This document shows positions 20,681 to 30,930 of a stretch of 64,000 nucleotides of DNA, in pieces (the stretch's first letter is position 1; every line of letters starts with the position of its first letter). The translations under genes and the position numbers were made by a program. The notes under the pieces were generated by a model. It was not told the DNA's origin. It worked only from the letters and a program-made list of their open reading frames with translations, and did no database searches. Origin of the DNA: Isochrysis galbana (lineage: Eukaryota > Haptophyta > Isochrysidales > Isochrysidaceae); NCBI GenBank assembly GCA_018136815.1, contig CM030941.1, positions 2,648,984-2,712,983 of the forward strand. Reading direction: 5' to 3'.

Positions 20681-22273
20681 CTGTAACTAGGAAACACTAG
20701 TTGCCGCCCCACTGCTGACCTGACCCAGGCTGAGGGCATCCATCGCGATCAATCTCGGTACGCCGAATAGCATACGTGAGGCCGCTTGATAGATTTGCCC
20801 GAAAGGAGCACGACTCAGCACTGTCGTGCATCATCGCTAATTTGGTGTGGAATGATAGTCTAGAGTGTATGGATCATTGTCCGCGCGCGCCCCTATGGTG
20901 ATCCTCTGGCCCATGTGCCGATTTGCGTGCACCGTCTTCACTTCAACCGCTCTGAATCAATCGGGCAGTAGTGTGTGCGGCTCTTGGGACCCCTCGACCA
21001 ACATGCAAGAACTGGTGCTCGCCATCTCTTGTCAACGCGACCTTCTGACACCTCTACGTTCAGTCCCCTGCGTCTCTTTTTAGTCATCCTGTTCTTACGT
21101 GCAATTTGGGGAGCGGTTAGAGCGATGAGGGGATTCCACGGTTAGAGCGATGAGGGGATTCCAAAAGGATGCATGTTGTGGTGTTGCTCAACTTGTTGTC
21201 GTTCATTTGCTCGAGTTGCTCAACGTGTTGTCGCTCGTGCGTGGCAGCCGGAGCGCCATAAGTAAAACTATGCGCCTGTTGTATGATACGACTGTTGCGG
21301 TCATGGGGAGAGCCACCTCTCAAGTTTGCCCTTTGCCCAACAAAAAAACTTACTACAATATTCTTACCGCAGACGCGACCATGGACTCACTACTACTTTG
21401 ACTTTGACGTGCACGCAGCAAAGCCTTTCTACACCCCCACTCCCACTCCTCGGCCCTCCAGGCGGCTCCCCCCGTGCACTACTAGGGGGATAGGGGCGTG
21501 AAGGGCTTAGATAACTTAATTTTTAACAAATTTCTATGGGTCGTGGCGCGGCAAAGGCAAAGGGACGGGGACGGGACTAGCGCTCACTCAAGATAGGGAC
21601 TCCCTACCGCGGCAAGCGCAAGCACCCTTCCCCCCTTCCCCCTTATGCCACCCAGCTCTTCACTAGGTTTTTACCTACGCTAGCCGGAGCGCCCCTCCCT
21701 CCACACTCAGAGAGCCCCCACGCTAGGATCCTGTTTTGGTCTCGCAGGCAAGGGGGCCTAATGGGAGGGTGAGGACTGAGGAGCAACTCATCAGAGAGGA
21801 GTTGTGGGGCGAAGGAGATGGCTAAGTGGGGGCGCCATACCCTTGCGCTAGGCATGGGCAGCGACGCCACCTCAAGACATGTCCTCCCTCTTGTCTTGAG
21901 CTGCAATTTTTGGTGCTTGAAACAGAGGGCGAGGGGGGTTATGTGTTTTGTGCTTTGTGCGGCTTGGGTTGGTTGTGTAGTTGGAAGCAGGGGCAGGGGC
22001 AGGGAGTGGGAGAGGGAGTCAAGGGTTGAAAGAGGGCCCAAGGCCAAGGCCAAGGCAGGGCACTGAGCACTGAGTTGTAGGTACTTGTACTTGTGGACCA
22101 CAGAAGTGGGGTGAAAGCGAGAAGTGTGTCAACATGGGTCTTGAGTTGAAATTTTTGGTGCTTGAAACAGAGGGCGAGGGGGTTTGTGCTGCTGCGTGTT
22201 GGGCGGTGCGCCTCCCGCCGATCCGCCGATCGTTCCTCTTCCCCTTCCATCTCCTCGCATGTCGAGCCAGTGG
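20681..22273. other. Intergenic with short direct repeats
   Basis: GGTTAGAGCGATGAGGGGAT occurs twice at 21114-21165. A GAATTTTTGGTGCTTGAAAC-type block followed by AGAGGGCGAGGGG occurs twice (21900-21935, 22145-22180). The stretch 21445-21512 is an inverted match to 52125-52195. No host gene recognised. Confidence 0.45.
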
Positions 22274-22690
22274 TCATGCTCGATCCGTCAATTTGACTCG
22301 TTGATGTACAAAAAAATCGAGGGGCGGAGCTTGCGCAGGAGCATGCATGCGGTGGACGGCGAGGGGGTCACTTGGATTGAAGGTGGGAAGACGTCGGAAG
22401 CGAACGATGGCGATTTGGGCGGCTCGGTGGGCGGCGTCGGCGGGCATGTGGATGGAAAAGGGGCGGTAGGCGGTGAAGGAGTCTTCGGCGTCTTCGTCGG
22501 CGGCGCCGGTGAGGACTGACATGGACGCTTCGATGCGGGAGAGGAGGGCGCGGCCGCTGTCGAGTACAGCTTCGGGGCAATCGTTCAGGAAATTGATGAC
22601 GCGGGTGGCGGTGGGGGAGAGGGAGTCGAGTATAATTGAAGAGAGGGAACGGTCGAGGAGGAGGTCGGAGGCGGGCACGGGCGCGGAGGG
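22274..22690 (-). pseudogene. Gag-like fragment (distal part, minus strand)
   Basis: A minus-strand frame reads ASDLLLDRSLSSIILDSLS, TATRVINFLNDCPEAV and SIHMPADAAHRAAQIAIV, a helical Gag-like composition. It ends where the plus-strand LTR begins. I infer it is the continuation of the Pro-rich frame at 23958-24630, split by the LTR element between them. Confidence 0.4.
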
Positions 22691-23280
22691 TGTCGCATTC
22701 GCGAATCGACACTCGTTAGGCTTCGCTCTTCTCTTCGTCGTTCGGCATTTATCGTTATAATTCTCTGCTTTCTCTCGTTCTCGGTCAAAAGCTTCGCTTG
22801 GATGCATGGGATCGTGGGTTGTGGAGCGCTCTCTCTCTTTCTCTCGAAAGAGAAGGGAAGTTTCCCCACCTTTCTTCCTCCCAGGCGCCTCGCAAATAGG
22901 TTTAATTTGCTATCTCCCCTGCGTTTCTTTATCTGCTTCTAGGGGCAATCAGGTTTAATTTGCGACCTCTTCGTATCTCCCCCTTAGGCACATTGCACTT
23001 CTCTCGTCTTATTCGGTAGGTCCCTTGGAATCCTGCGTAGCAAGATTGCCCCTCGTTTCCGTTGTGGTGCGATTCCCGTTCCAGACAAGATCGCCGACAT
23101 ATCGCCCTTTGATCGTCGTCCGTCGTTGTCTGATCGGAGTGTTTGGGTTTGATTTCAGTCGAGTTATGTGAGAAAGTCGTGGGGCGAGAGTCGGGGTATT
23201 TTCCTGGGTGTCTTTGTCCGTCGTCCTGTCGTCAGTCGTCATCCGTCGCTCTCGCTCTCGTCGCTCTCGCTCTCGTAACA
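22691..23280 (+). repeat. Full LTR, family A
   Basis: 590 bp, starts TGTCGCATTCGCGAATCG and ends CGCTCTCGTAACA (TG...CA). Near-identical to 62161-62746; partial copies at 3395, 15310 and 39201. Contains CGCTCTCGCTCTCGT repeats near its 3' end. Followed by a gag start in the same position as after the 62.1-kb LTR. Confidence 0.9.
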
Positions 23281-23371
23281 CTCGTACCCTACAAACTCAC
23301 TCGCCTCGCCTCGCCAGCCCCTGCCATCACAGCCCTCCTCACACTCGCCCTCGCCTCTCGCCGCTCGTTCC

Positions 23372-23957
23372 ATGTCGCTCTCGCCGCCGTCCTCGCCCTC
23401 GCTCAGGCCCGCCGGCCCGCCTTCCTCTGCGGACGGGCTTCAGCCCGTCATCACCTCCGAAGTGGTCTCCCTCGCCGCGCCTGCCGCCGGCTTCGCCCCT
23501 TCCTCATTCCCCTCAGGCGACACGCCGCTTTCGTTCCCTCGGGGTTCACGCCTGCTCTCAGGCAACCTGCAATCGTCGCTTCTGTGACCAAGGAGGTACC
23601 GGCGAGGCTTGTCTCCGACACGCCGCCAAGCATCTACTAGCCCGGTCACTCACTAGGGGGGTGCGAAGGGCACCATCTGTAATGAGAAGCAGCGCGTACG
23701 CTGCCTGCTGGCTCGGTTTATCGACGCGTTCGCCCTCGACCCGAAGAACCCTCGGCACACGCACGTCATGGAGGTCGAGCTGCCTCTCCTCCCCGGCGCC
23801 ACAGCCCACCGGCATGCTCCGTCCAAGATGGGCGACGAGGGCCGTGCCATTGTCGACAAGCACGTCGCCGAGATGGAGGCGGTGGGCAGCTCATTCGCAA
23901 GTCCAATTCGCCGTGGGCTTCGCGGGTTGTTCTCGTCGGGGTGTCGGGGTCGAGGTC
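23372..23957 (+). pseudogene. Ty3/gypsy gag-pol remnant, internally deleted
   Basis: An ATG at 23372 starts a Gag N-terminus (MSLSPPSSPSLRPAG...) parallel to that at 62834, stopped at 23587. From about 23657 a pol frame appears: RHTHVMEVELPLLPG, HRHAPSKMGDEGRAIVDKHV, AEMEAVG, then in the +1 frame QLIRKSNSPWASRVVLVG. This is the segment just before and into the gypsy reverse transcriptase (G-x-I-x-x-S-x-S-P-W-A-S). The fragment ends at about 23957, so most of pol is deleted. Confidence 0.8.
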
Positions 23958-24630
23958 GTAGGCAAGGCTGACGGCGGAGTTAGGGGGAAGTGTGATGAGG
24001 CGCTGGGGGCGGGGATGGGGCGGGTCTGGCGGGTCGAAGTGGGAGGGGTCGTAGATGAGGTTGTAGTCGGGTGGCGGCGGTGTGGAGGGCGAGATGGGCG
24101 TGTAGGCGGTGGTGGTGGCCCGGCTGGAGGAGGTGGGGGGGGTTTGGGGCGTGGAAAGGGTAAGGATGCGAATGCGGGAAAGACGGGGGTTGTGGGGGGT
24201 GGAGAAGGCGATGCTCGGCGAGGTTGCTCGGCGGTAGTAGGGGGGTGGGAGGGTTCGGGCGGGAGTGCTGGAGGGCGAGAATGCGACGAGCCAGGGCATC
24301 GAGGAGGGCGTCGTTGTCGACGAGGTCGAGGGGGTCTGAGGTAGAGTGGAAGTTGCGGTTGGGTCGGGGAGGGTAAGGGTGGTGGGGGTCGGCCGGAGAG
24401 GGAATCCAGGGTTCGGGACGGGGGTGGCTGTAGGAGGGGTCCATGGGTGGACGGGCGGGATGGAGAGGCGAGTGGATGGGGTTGGCGAGGGGGTTGGACG
24501 CGTAGTCCTCGGTGGTGATGAGGCGGGTTGGTTGGGAGGATGTTGTTGGGAACAGTGGTGATGGCTGGCCGGGTTCTGGGGTGGGGGCTGGGCGGGCTCC
24601 GAGGGGGGCCACGGTGATTCGAGAGGCGGG
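23958..24630 (-). pseudogene. Pro-rich Gag-like fragment (proximal part, minus strand)
   Basis: A minus-strand frame from an ATG near 24441 (MDPSYSHPRPEPWIP) includes VDNDALLDALARRILALQ, then the signal moves to another frame (DYNLIYDPSHFDPPDP, SAVSLAYDLDPDTP) up to 23958. Pro-rich N-termini with a short helix are typical of retroelement Gag. No zinc knuckle was seen. Confidence 0.4.
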
Positions 24631-24642
24631 TGGTTCAGCGGA

Positions 24643-25602
24643 TGGCTGATTTCGACGAGGTTTCGGCGCGCGGCCTGCCCGATTGGCGTGACTGCGTGGG
24701 TGGCCCCTGTGTATTTGGTGTCTGGCGGGGCCTCCCATCTAGGTGGATCATCGCACGCAGCGCGCCCGGACTCAGTTCGAAGTTGGGATCTCCGGGCCTC
24801 ACTCGGCGACGGCTCAACGTCCAATGGGCTCAGCGGATGGCTGATTTCGACGAGGTTTCGGCGCGCGGCCTGCCCGATTAGCGTGACTGTGTGGGTGGTC
24901 CCTGTGTATTTGGTGTCTGGCGGGGCCCCCCATCCAGGTGCATCATCGAAATCGGGCACGCAGCGCGCCCGGAATCAGTTCGAAGTTGGGCTCTCCGGGC
25001 CTCACTCGGCGACGGCTCAACGTTCAAAGGGCGCCACGGATGGCTGATTTCGACGAGGTTTCGGCGCGCGGCCTGCCCGATTGGCGTGACTGTGTGGGTG
25101 GTCCCTGTGTATTTGGTATCTGGCGGGGCCCCCCATCCAGGTGGATCATCGAAATCGGGCATGCACCGCGCCCGGTCTCGATTTGTAGTTGGGCTCTCCA
25201 GGCCTCACTCGGAGACGTTGGACGCTCAGCGGGTGGCTGATTTCGACGAGGTTTCTGCGCGCGGCCTGCCCGATTGGCGTGACTGTGCGGGTGGCCCCAG
25301 TGTATTTGGTGTCTGGTGGGGCCCCCCATCTTGATGGATCGTTGGAAACGGGCATGCACCGCGCCCGGTCTCGATTTGAAGTTGAGCTCTTTAAGCCCTT
25401 TCCGACTTTAGCGTCTTTCGTCAATATTTGCTTACGTTTTGTTGTGGGGGCCCAAGGGGGAGGTCTGGGTCCCAATGGGGCCCGGATATGTGTTTGTTGG
25501 GTGTATTGGGAACTTTCTACCGAAAAAAATTCTGAAATTTCCTTAACCGTGAGATGGTCATTTTTTCACCCCTAATAAAAAAACCCCTGTTTGACCGCCC
25601 TA
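24643..25602 (-). mobile_element. Transposon end with four ~195-bp tandem repeats
   Basis: The right end at 25577-25602 reads ...CCCCTGTTTGACCGCCCTA, the inverse of the TAGGGCGGTCAAACAG terminus at 16720 and 49450. Inside, TGGCTGATTTCGACGAGG starts at 24643, 24838, 25041 and 25234, marking four repeats of 193-203 bp. Sequence between the repeats and the end matches 49450-49650 in reverse. The left end is missing, truncated against Gag-like sequence. Confidence 0.85.
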
Positions 25603-26616
25603 CGAATGGGAGGAGAAGGAGACGAGGGGACAGAAGGGTGGCACGAGCGGGGCGTCCTAGCGATGTCGCGGGAAGCTCCAAGAAGACGAAGAGAAGATAA
25701 ACACGGGACGACGGAGAAACACTCGGAAACTATGGAAACAAGGGGGAAATCTAATGGACTGGGAGGGGGCGGGCGCTGGAGGGACGGAGGGGAACCGGCG
25801 AACGCGGGGAACTCTCCGACCCTCCCTGGCCAAGGGAACAAGAACAAGGGAACGCCGCGAAGACGTGAGAGAGCGGAAGGAAGGGATCTCGGCCGGGGGT
25901 CGTATGCGCGGGAACTTGGGGCGGGTGAAGAGGAGAGGAGCGGGGTGTGGGGGAGACACGCTCTAAAGATAGGACTCGTTGCGGAGAGGGGATGGAGGCC
26001 GGGCGCGGGAAAGTAGGCGCGCTCTAAGGGTAGAGCGTGCGGCGAGGTGCTGCTCCCTTTATCCACGACAGGGGAGGGGGGGGGGGGGCGTCGGTGTAGC
26101 CGCTGAAGGTAGAATGGTGGGCAATAATGCGCCCCATCACGCATGTGGGAGGAACGCGACGGCCCGATGCCCTCTTCGAAGGCATGGGGGAGCCAATCGA
26201 TGGAACGGAATGCAAATATGCCGATTTTTTGGATCCCGTGTTTGCGTGTTTGACCGAGCCTACAATAATTTATGCATAAATACTAGCTTAGCCCGTCTCT
26301 GACACAATATGCAGCGTTTGCGCTTGCGGGGGCCGCAAATCGCGAGACATCGATAGTCATCATCACAAAAAACAATTGGCAACGAATCAAGCAATCACGG
26401 CAAGACCATGAACCATCAATGTGAGTAGAGACTGCCGCTTAATCTCGTAAAGACAATGTGAACATCGGTGGAGCTGAAGTAGTGGAGACGCATATGCGAT
26501 CAAACATCGGAGCTGGTTGGCCAAGAGTGGCCGTATTCAGGAGAATTGGAACGGTGTTGTGCAATTGAGAAGGAGAGCAAGTAGTAGCAACACTGAACTG
26601 ACTGAGCCAACTTACC
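25603..26616. other. Purine-rich intergenic and 3' flank of the fusion gene
   Basis: 25603-26070 is A/G-rich and similar in style to 15400-16060, with CTCTAAGGGTAGAGCG near 26020 resembling 13220-13300. 26220-26616 is less GC-rich and presumably holds the 3' UTR of the minus-strand gene. Confidence 0.4.
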
Positions 26617-29526
26617 TCACTGTGCCGTCCCCAGCACGTAGTCCATGCCTGCTCGAAGGAAGGCCGCGGTATACTGCGCACGTCCGTCGCTTGTGTAATC
26701 CGAGGCAAAATGACCGAGGCCACAATAGAAAATGCGGGCGCCCTTGGCCCCCCACTCACGACACCACACGATTGGGTGCGATTGGCCCATCGTGCCGCCC
26801 TCGTAGCTGGATTCGTCCAGAGTAGCGAGAATTGTTACGTTCCCGCAGTCAGCAAACGCGGCTTCGTCGAGGCGAAAGTTGAAAAACTCGTCGTACGCCT
26901 CGTAGGTATCCGGGATGGCACCGAGGGATGCAAGAGAATCCCACTGGTATTTGGTACCTGTAGCGCGGCATAGAGCGACGCGCCCCTTCTGTGGCGGGGG
27001 GTGATTAACGAAGTGTGCACCAAAGACATCTTGAATGATCGAGCACGTGGCGCCGAGGGGCGTTGCACCGCTGGCATCGCGGCCATCGAGAAAGCTCGCT
27101 ACGCAGGCATGCAAACCGAGGACGGGACGGCCCTCTTCGAGATGCCGTGTGAGTGCCTCACGAGCAGGGTCGAATATTTGTCCCGAGTTGTTGACCAGCA
27201 CGATGAGGTCGAACGCAGGTGCCGTTGGAAGCTCAAGCTGAGCGGCATCATCTGAGACTACCGGCTCGTATCCGCGTGATGCTAGAAGCAGGCTCACGTA
27301 GGTGGCTGCAGCGGCGGTGCTGCCATGCACATAGTCACGCATCGCCGTGTACACAAGCGCTTTCTTCCTGCCCGGACCCGACTTGCTTGTGAGGAGCGCA
27401 CCGGCGCTATCCTTTGCCATCGCGACGGGCGCTGCGGCCTGGGGAAGTGTCATCATTCCCTGAGGCGAGAGCTCGGGCAGGTGCAGGGGACCGCTGAAAG
27501 GCGCGGTGTTCATGCGTAGTAGGTCATTCGGGTCAGCATCACGTGGCGGGATGGCCGCAGGACCCCACTTGGCGAAGTCGTGGGCCTTTGACGCGAGAAG
27601 CGGGTGCGCCTCGGCGCGATGGGAAATGTAAAAGGCGGCGAATTCGGCGAGTCTCCGGCCAAGGCGGCGGCACGTCATTTGGTCAAGAGGGTCGCGAGGA
27701 GCCTTGGCCACCTGCGCGCCATAGTGCAAAGTCGTCTTAAAGGACACGTAGTCAGTGACCCCAAAGCAAGAGAAGCCGAAGTTCATCATGATGGCATTCA
27801 TCGCCATGCACACAAGCTCGGAGCCACCGCCCACTCCACCAACCGACGAGAATGAGCAACCCACGCGCCCCTCCAGCTTGGGCCAGTAGCCCGCTTGCGA
27901 CAAGTCGTCCCAAAACTTTTTCATGCGCCAAGACACGCAGCCAAGGTTGGTAGGCGAGCCGGCGGCCACTCCGTCTGCCCAGTACACGTCAGCAAAGGTG
28001 GCTGGGATATCGCGTTGGCGGACGCCTTTGTTGGCGTCATCCCAATGATTGTCGGGTCCTGGCACTGTTCGAAGCCGCACCTCGACGTGGTCCATCTGAC
28101 GGGCGCCTTCTGCAACGAGAGCGGCCATCTGAGCAGTGCACGTGGTGGATGAGTCGTAAAGGACCAAAATTTTGGTGGTGCGGGGAGGCCGGCGTGCAGC
28201 CAGAGCGTCGCCCGACACGTGGAGCTCCACCGTCTCTGAGATTGCGTCCATCGCAGGTACGAGGCGCATGAAGTGTGGAGTCTGGAAGTGCGCATCCAGG
28301 TGCGCCTGTGATGTCCAGCGCTCCACAATGCAAAAGGTGTCGGCAGCAGTTGATGATCGCACGAAGCTGTACTCCTCACAGCCGTCTTCATGCCATGTGG
28401 CCGCCGCCATCTCGTTGGCCATGGCGAGCCAGCTGGCTTGCTCAGATGCGGCTACGCGCTTCACAATGGTGACGTGCACGGGTTTGCTGGCCGTCGGTGC
28501 CCCTTCCGCCTCGGACCCTGGAGACAGTGACACGGCAGCATCGGCGGTGACGGTCTTGGGCGAGGAGGATTGTCGACCGGCTAGCAGGTCCACTTTGGGC
28601 TCCCATCCGATAGCGCGGCGGCCTGCCTCAAGATCGTAGATAGGATCACGCTCGCGGCCCGGCACTTCGTAATAAGACATGTCGATACGACTGGCCGCCT
28701 CTTTCCCGTACCAGGAGACCATGAGCTCGGGGACGGTGGCCTCAGCGTAGAGCTTGGGGGCAACGCACGCCAGCTTCCGCACACCGGGACTGCGCGGAGC
28801 GCGCACCGCTGCGACCAGGCAGTCGACCTGGTCGGAAAGAGCGACGGAGCAGAGTGGAGCCTCGGGGAATTTCTCCGGCTTAGACGCCGTGTACGGTGAT
28901 GCGGCGCACGTGGCGGGCGGCACCTCCCACGAAATCTGCTTACCATCAACCACTCCATCCAAGTGACGGATTTCTGGTGGGTTCGTGACCGTGGCACCGA
29001 CCCGAATGATGATGAATTCGACGTCGCGATTTTTCTCCTCGGCGGCCATGAGGTCGATCAAATTTTCCACCGCGTACTTGGAGAACGCATACGGCCACGG
29101 GCCGCCCTCATACGGGTGGTCAACAGCCATTGGCAATTTCCGAGGCGGATGCAAAGGTGCGTGCGTGCCAACGCAAGCAACAGACGAGGCAATGATTATT
29201 CGACGGCAGCCGCGATCGATGGCCGCCTGCACGAAGCGGCGTGTGCCAGCCACGTTGGCGTCAATAGCTTGCTCGACGGAGCACCAGCCAAGCGCACCGG
29301 CGAGGTGGACAGCAGCATCGGGTGGGTCGACGCCGAGGAGCGTGAAGTCGGGCTGTGAGATGTCGCCCTGCACGGGTTCGATTCCCTGAATCCCGCACTT
29401 TCGCCGGTTGAGTCCGGTGACCCGGCACTTACTCGACAGGAGATTTCGCGCCAGTTCGCCACCGATCCAACCAGTGGTGCCCGAGATTAGCACATGAAGC
29501 GGTTTGGACACATTGATCTCGCTCAT
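26617..29526 (-). CDS. Four-domain fusion: SDR epimerase + ABM monooxygenase + WrbA-like flavodoxin + ThuA-like domain
   Basis: 969 residues in one uninterrupted frame. (1) 10-315: extended SDR/NAD-dependent epimerase, GTTGWIGGELARNLL (16-30, G-x-x-G-x-x-G), active-site Y146-x3-K150 (YAFSK) and SSV at 114-116. (2) 349-437: ABM fold, VHVTIVKRVAA, EEYSFVRS and FCIVERWTSQAHLDAHFQTP. (3) 450-635: NAD(P)H-quinone-reductase/WrbA-like flavodoxin, KILVLYDSSTTCTAQMA (FMN phosphate loop), AAGSPTNLGCVSWRMKKFWD. (4) 720-966: ThuA-like, KKALVYTAMRDYVHGS, GLHACVASF, HPIVWCREWG and YCGLGHFASDYT. Linkers are Ala/Pro-rich. ABM and WrbA both handle quinones; ThuA and SDR act on sugars or keto-sugars, so serial redox on a cyclic polyol or quinone is conceivable. 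Divergent to the cyclase at 30931. Substrate unknown. Confidence 0.88.
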   Translation of the reverse strand: MSEINVSKPLHVLISGTTGWIGGELARNLLSSKCRVTGLNRRKCGIQGIEPVQGDISQPDFTLLGVDPPDAAVHLAGALGWCSVEQAIDANVAGTRRFVQAAIDRGCRRIIIASSVACVGTHAPLHPPRKLPMAVDHPYEGGPWPYAFSKYAVENLIDLMAAEEKNRDVEFIIIRVGATVTNPPEIRHLDGVVDGKQISWEVPPATCAASPYTASKPEKFPEAPLCSVALSDQVDCLVAAVRAPRSPGVRKLACVAPKLYAEATVPELMVSWYGKEAASRIDMSYYEVPGRERDPIYDLEAGRRAIGWEPKVDLLAGRQSSSPKTVTADAAVSLSPGSEAEGAPTASKPVHVTIVKRVAASEQASWLAMANEMAAATWHEDGCEEYSFVRSSTAADTFCIVERWTSQAHLDAHFQTPHFMRLVPAMDAISETVELHVSGDALAARRPPRTTKILVLYDSSTTCTAQMAALVAEGARQMDHVEVRLRTVPGPDNHWDDANKGVRQRDIPATFADVYWADGVAAGSPTNLGCVSWRMKKFWDDLSQAGYWPKLEGRVGCSFSSVGGVGGGSELVCMAMNAIMMNFGFSCFGVTDYVSFKTTLHYGAQVAKAPRDPLDQMTCRRLGRRLAEFAAFYISHRAEAHPLLASKAHDFAKWGPAAIPPRDADPNDLLRMNTAPFSGPLHLPELSPQGMMTLPQAAAPVAMAKDSAGALLTSKSGPGRKKALVYTAMRDYVHGSTAAAATYVSLLLASRGYEPVVSDDAAQLELPTAPAFDLIVLVNNSGQIFDPAREALTRHLEEGRPVLGLHACVASFLDGRDASGATPLGATCSIIQDVFGAHFVNHPPPQKGRVALCRATGTKYQWDSLASLGAIPDTYEAYDEFFNFRLDEAAFADCGNVTILATLDESSYEGGTMGQSHPIVWCREWGAKGARIFYCGLGHFASDYTSDGRAQYTAAFLRAGMDYVLGTAQ

Positions 29527-30930
29527 TGGAGAAATTGAAAGAAGTTGAAAGCAGCAGAGGGCTCGACGCGAGTGGGGCGAGGGTGTGCGGATGTGTGTGA
29601 GAACGTGTGCGAGGTAGGTGCACGAGCTAAGCTCTCAGCGAAGCGCGGCCCAAGGTTGGCCGGGAGGGGAGGGGAGGGAGAGAGGGCTGAGGTCGGTCGG
29701 CTGGGCGGCCAGTCCTGTCGTGGAGAGAGAAGCTAAGCGAATGGAGGGAAATACCGAGGGAATCAGAGGAGAGAGCGGAATACAAGCGGCTAAGAGGAGA
29801 GGGGAGACTCGCCTCCCCCCCGCCCGCCCCTCTTCGCCCGGGCGGACGCGCGAGGCGGGGAGCGGCGGCCCCGCGTCGACGAGGGGCGTCGAGGCGGTGG
29901 AGGTGGATGTGTGTAGTCAAGTGTGGGTGGGTGGGTATGTGTGTGTGTGTGGGGGGGGGAGGTGTCCCGGGAGCGGGCAGAGAGGCCAAGAAGCAAGGCG
30001 CTCCGAGAGGGAGGGAGTCCGTCGACTCTCCCAGTTCCCGCCCCCCCGCCCCCTCCCCCCCCCCCCCCCCCGGGACGTCGCCGCACATCGCGTTCGCCAA
30101 CCATTCAGCACCTCTGCCTGCGGCAGCCGAGATTGTTGGCGATGCGAGAAGCTTCTTTCACACCCACACATCGCTCTCCCTCTCTCTCTCTGGCGGCCCC
30201 TCCCTTCCCTCCTGCCAATGATCGACGGCCCTCCGCCGGGGGTTGGAGAAGAAAGCGCTCTGCCGCATTCACCGCTTTGCGGAGGCGGAGAGCACTCCGG
30301 CAGCTGATGAAGCCGGTGCTTCGGCCGGATGAGATTCCGCGCAGATGCAGAGAGTCATCAGAGGGGGGGGGGAGCAGGCGGAGCTCGCGGGGGGGAGAGA
30401 GCAGGGCCACCCCCCCTCCTGCGAGGCCTTGGTCCCCCTAGGAGTTAGTGGCGGGATCGTCTGCGGAGGGGCTCGGCTTGCCCAGCCCTCGATAGACGAC
30501 GCCTCGCGTCGGAGATTGGAGGAGATGGCTGCACATCGCTCTTGATGTGCTCCCCCCCTCGCGCCTTTCAAAAGGAGATGTGTGCGCGATGTGTCCAGCA
30601 AGAATCGCATCCCCCCCGCCCCGCCCTCCCCCCCGCGCCCTTCCCCTCTCTCTCCCTCTCCCCCCCCCCCCCCCCCGCTCTTCCCCCCCCCCCCTCTCTC
30701 ACAACGCCCGCTTGACACGCGAGCGGCGACGAGCCGAAGCAGAAGAGAGTCCTCGCGCTTTCTATTTTGTTCGCTGCTCGGCGGGAAGGCGGAATGCCGC
30801 ACATCCCCTCGCGCCACTCCTCTGCCCCACCCCCACTCAACCAAGCCGGCCGACCACTGCTCGACTCCGCGCCACCGAGCCCAACCATCCCCTCTGGACC
30901 ACTACCCGCACGCACACGCACACGTCAGCT
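29527..30930. other. Shared upstream region of the divergent pair
   Basis: About 1.4 kb between the two ATGs. It contains GTGTGTGTGG repeats (29936-29958), poly-C tracts (30046-30070, 30660-30690) and CTCTCTCT (30178-30190). It presumably holds both promoters and 5' UTRs. No additional gene seen; low-complexity frames on both strands were discarded. Confidence 0.5.

Noticed and set aside
29385-29400. GGTTCGATTCC resembling a tRNA T-loop
   Set aside because: Inside the fusion gene's coding sequence, with no acceptor or anticodon stem around it. No tRNA or rRNA was found in the window.
30547-30930. N-terminal 128-residue extension of the cyclase
   Set aside because: Pro-rich translation of poly-C leader; the fold begins right after the ATG at 30931.
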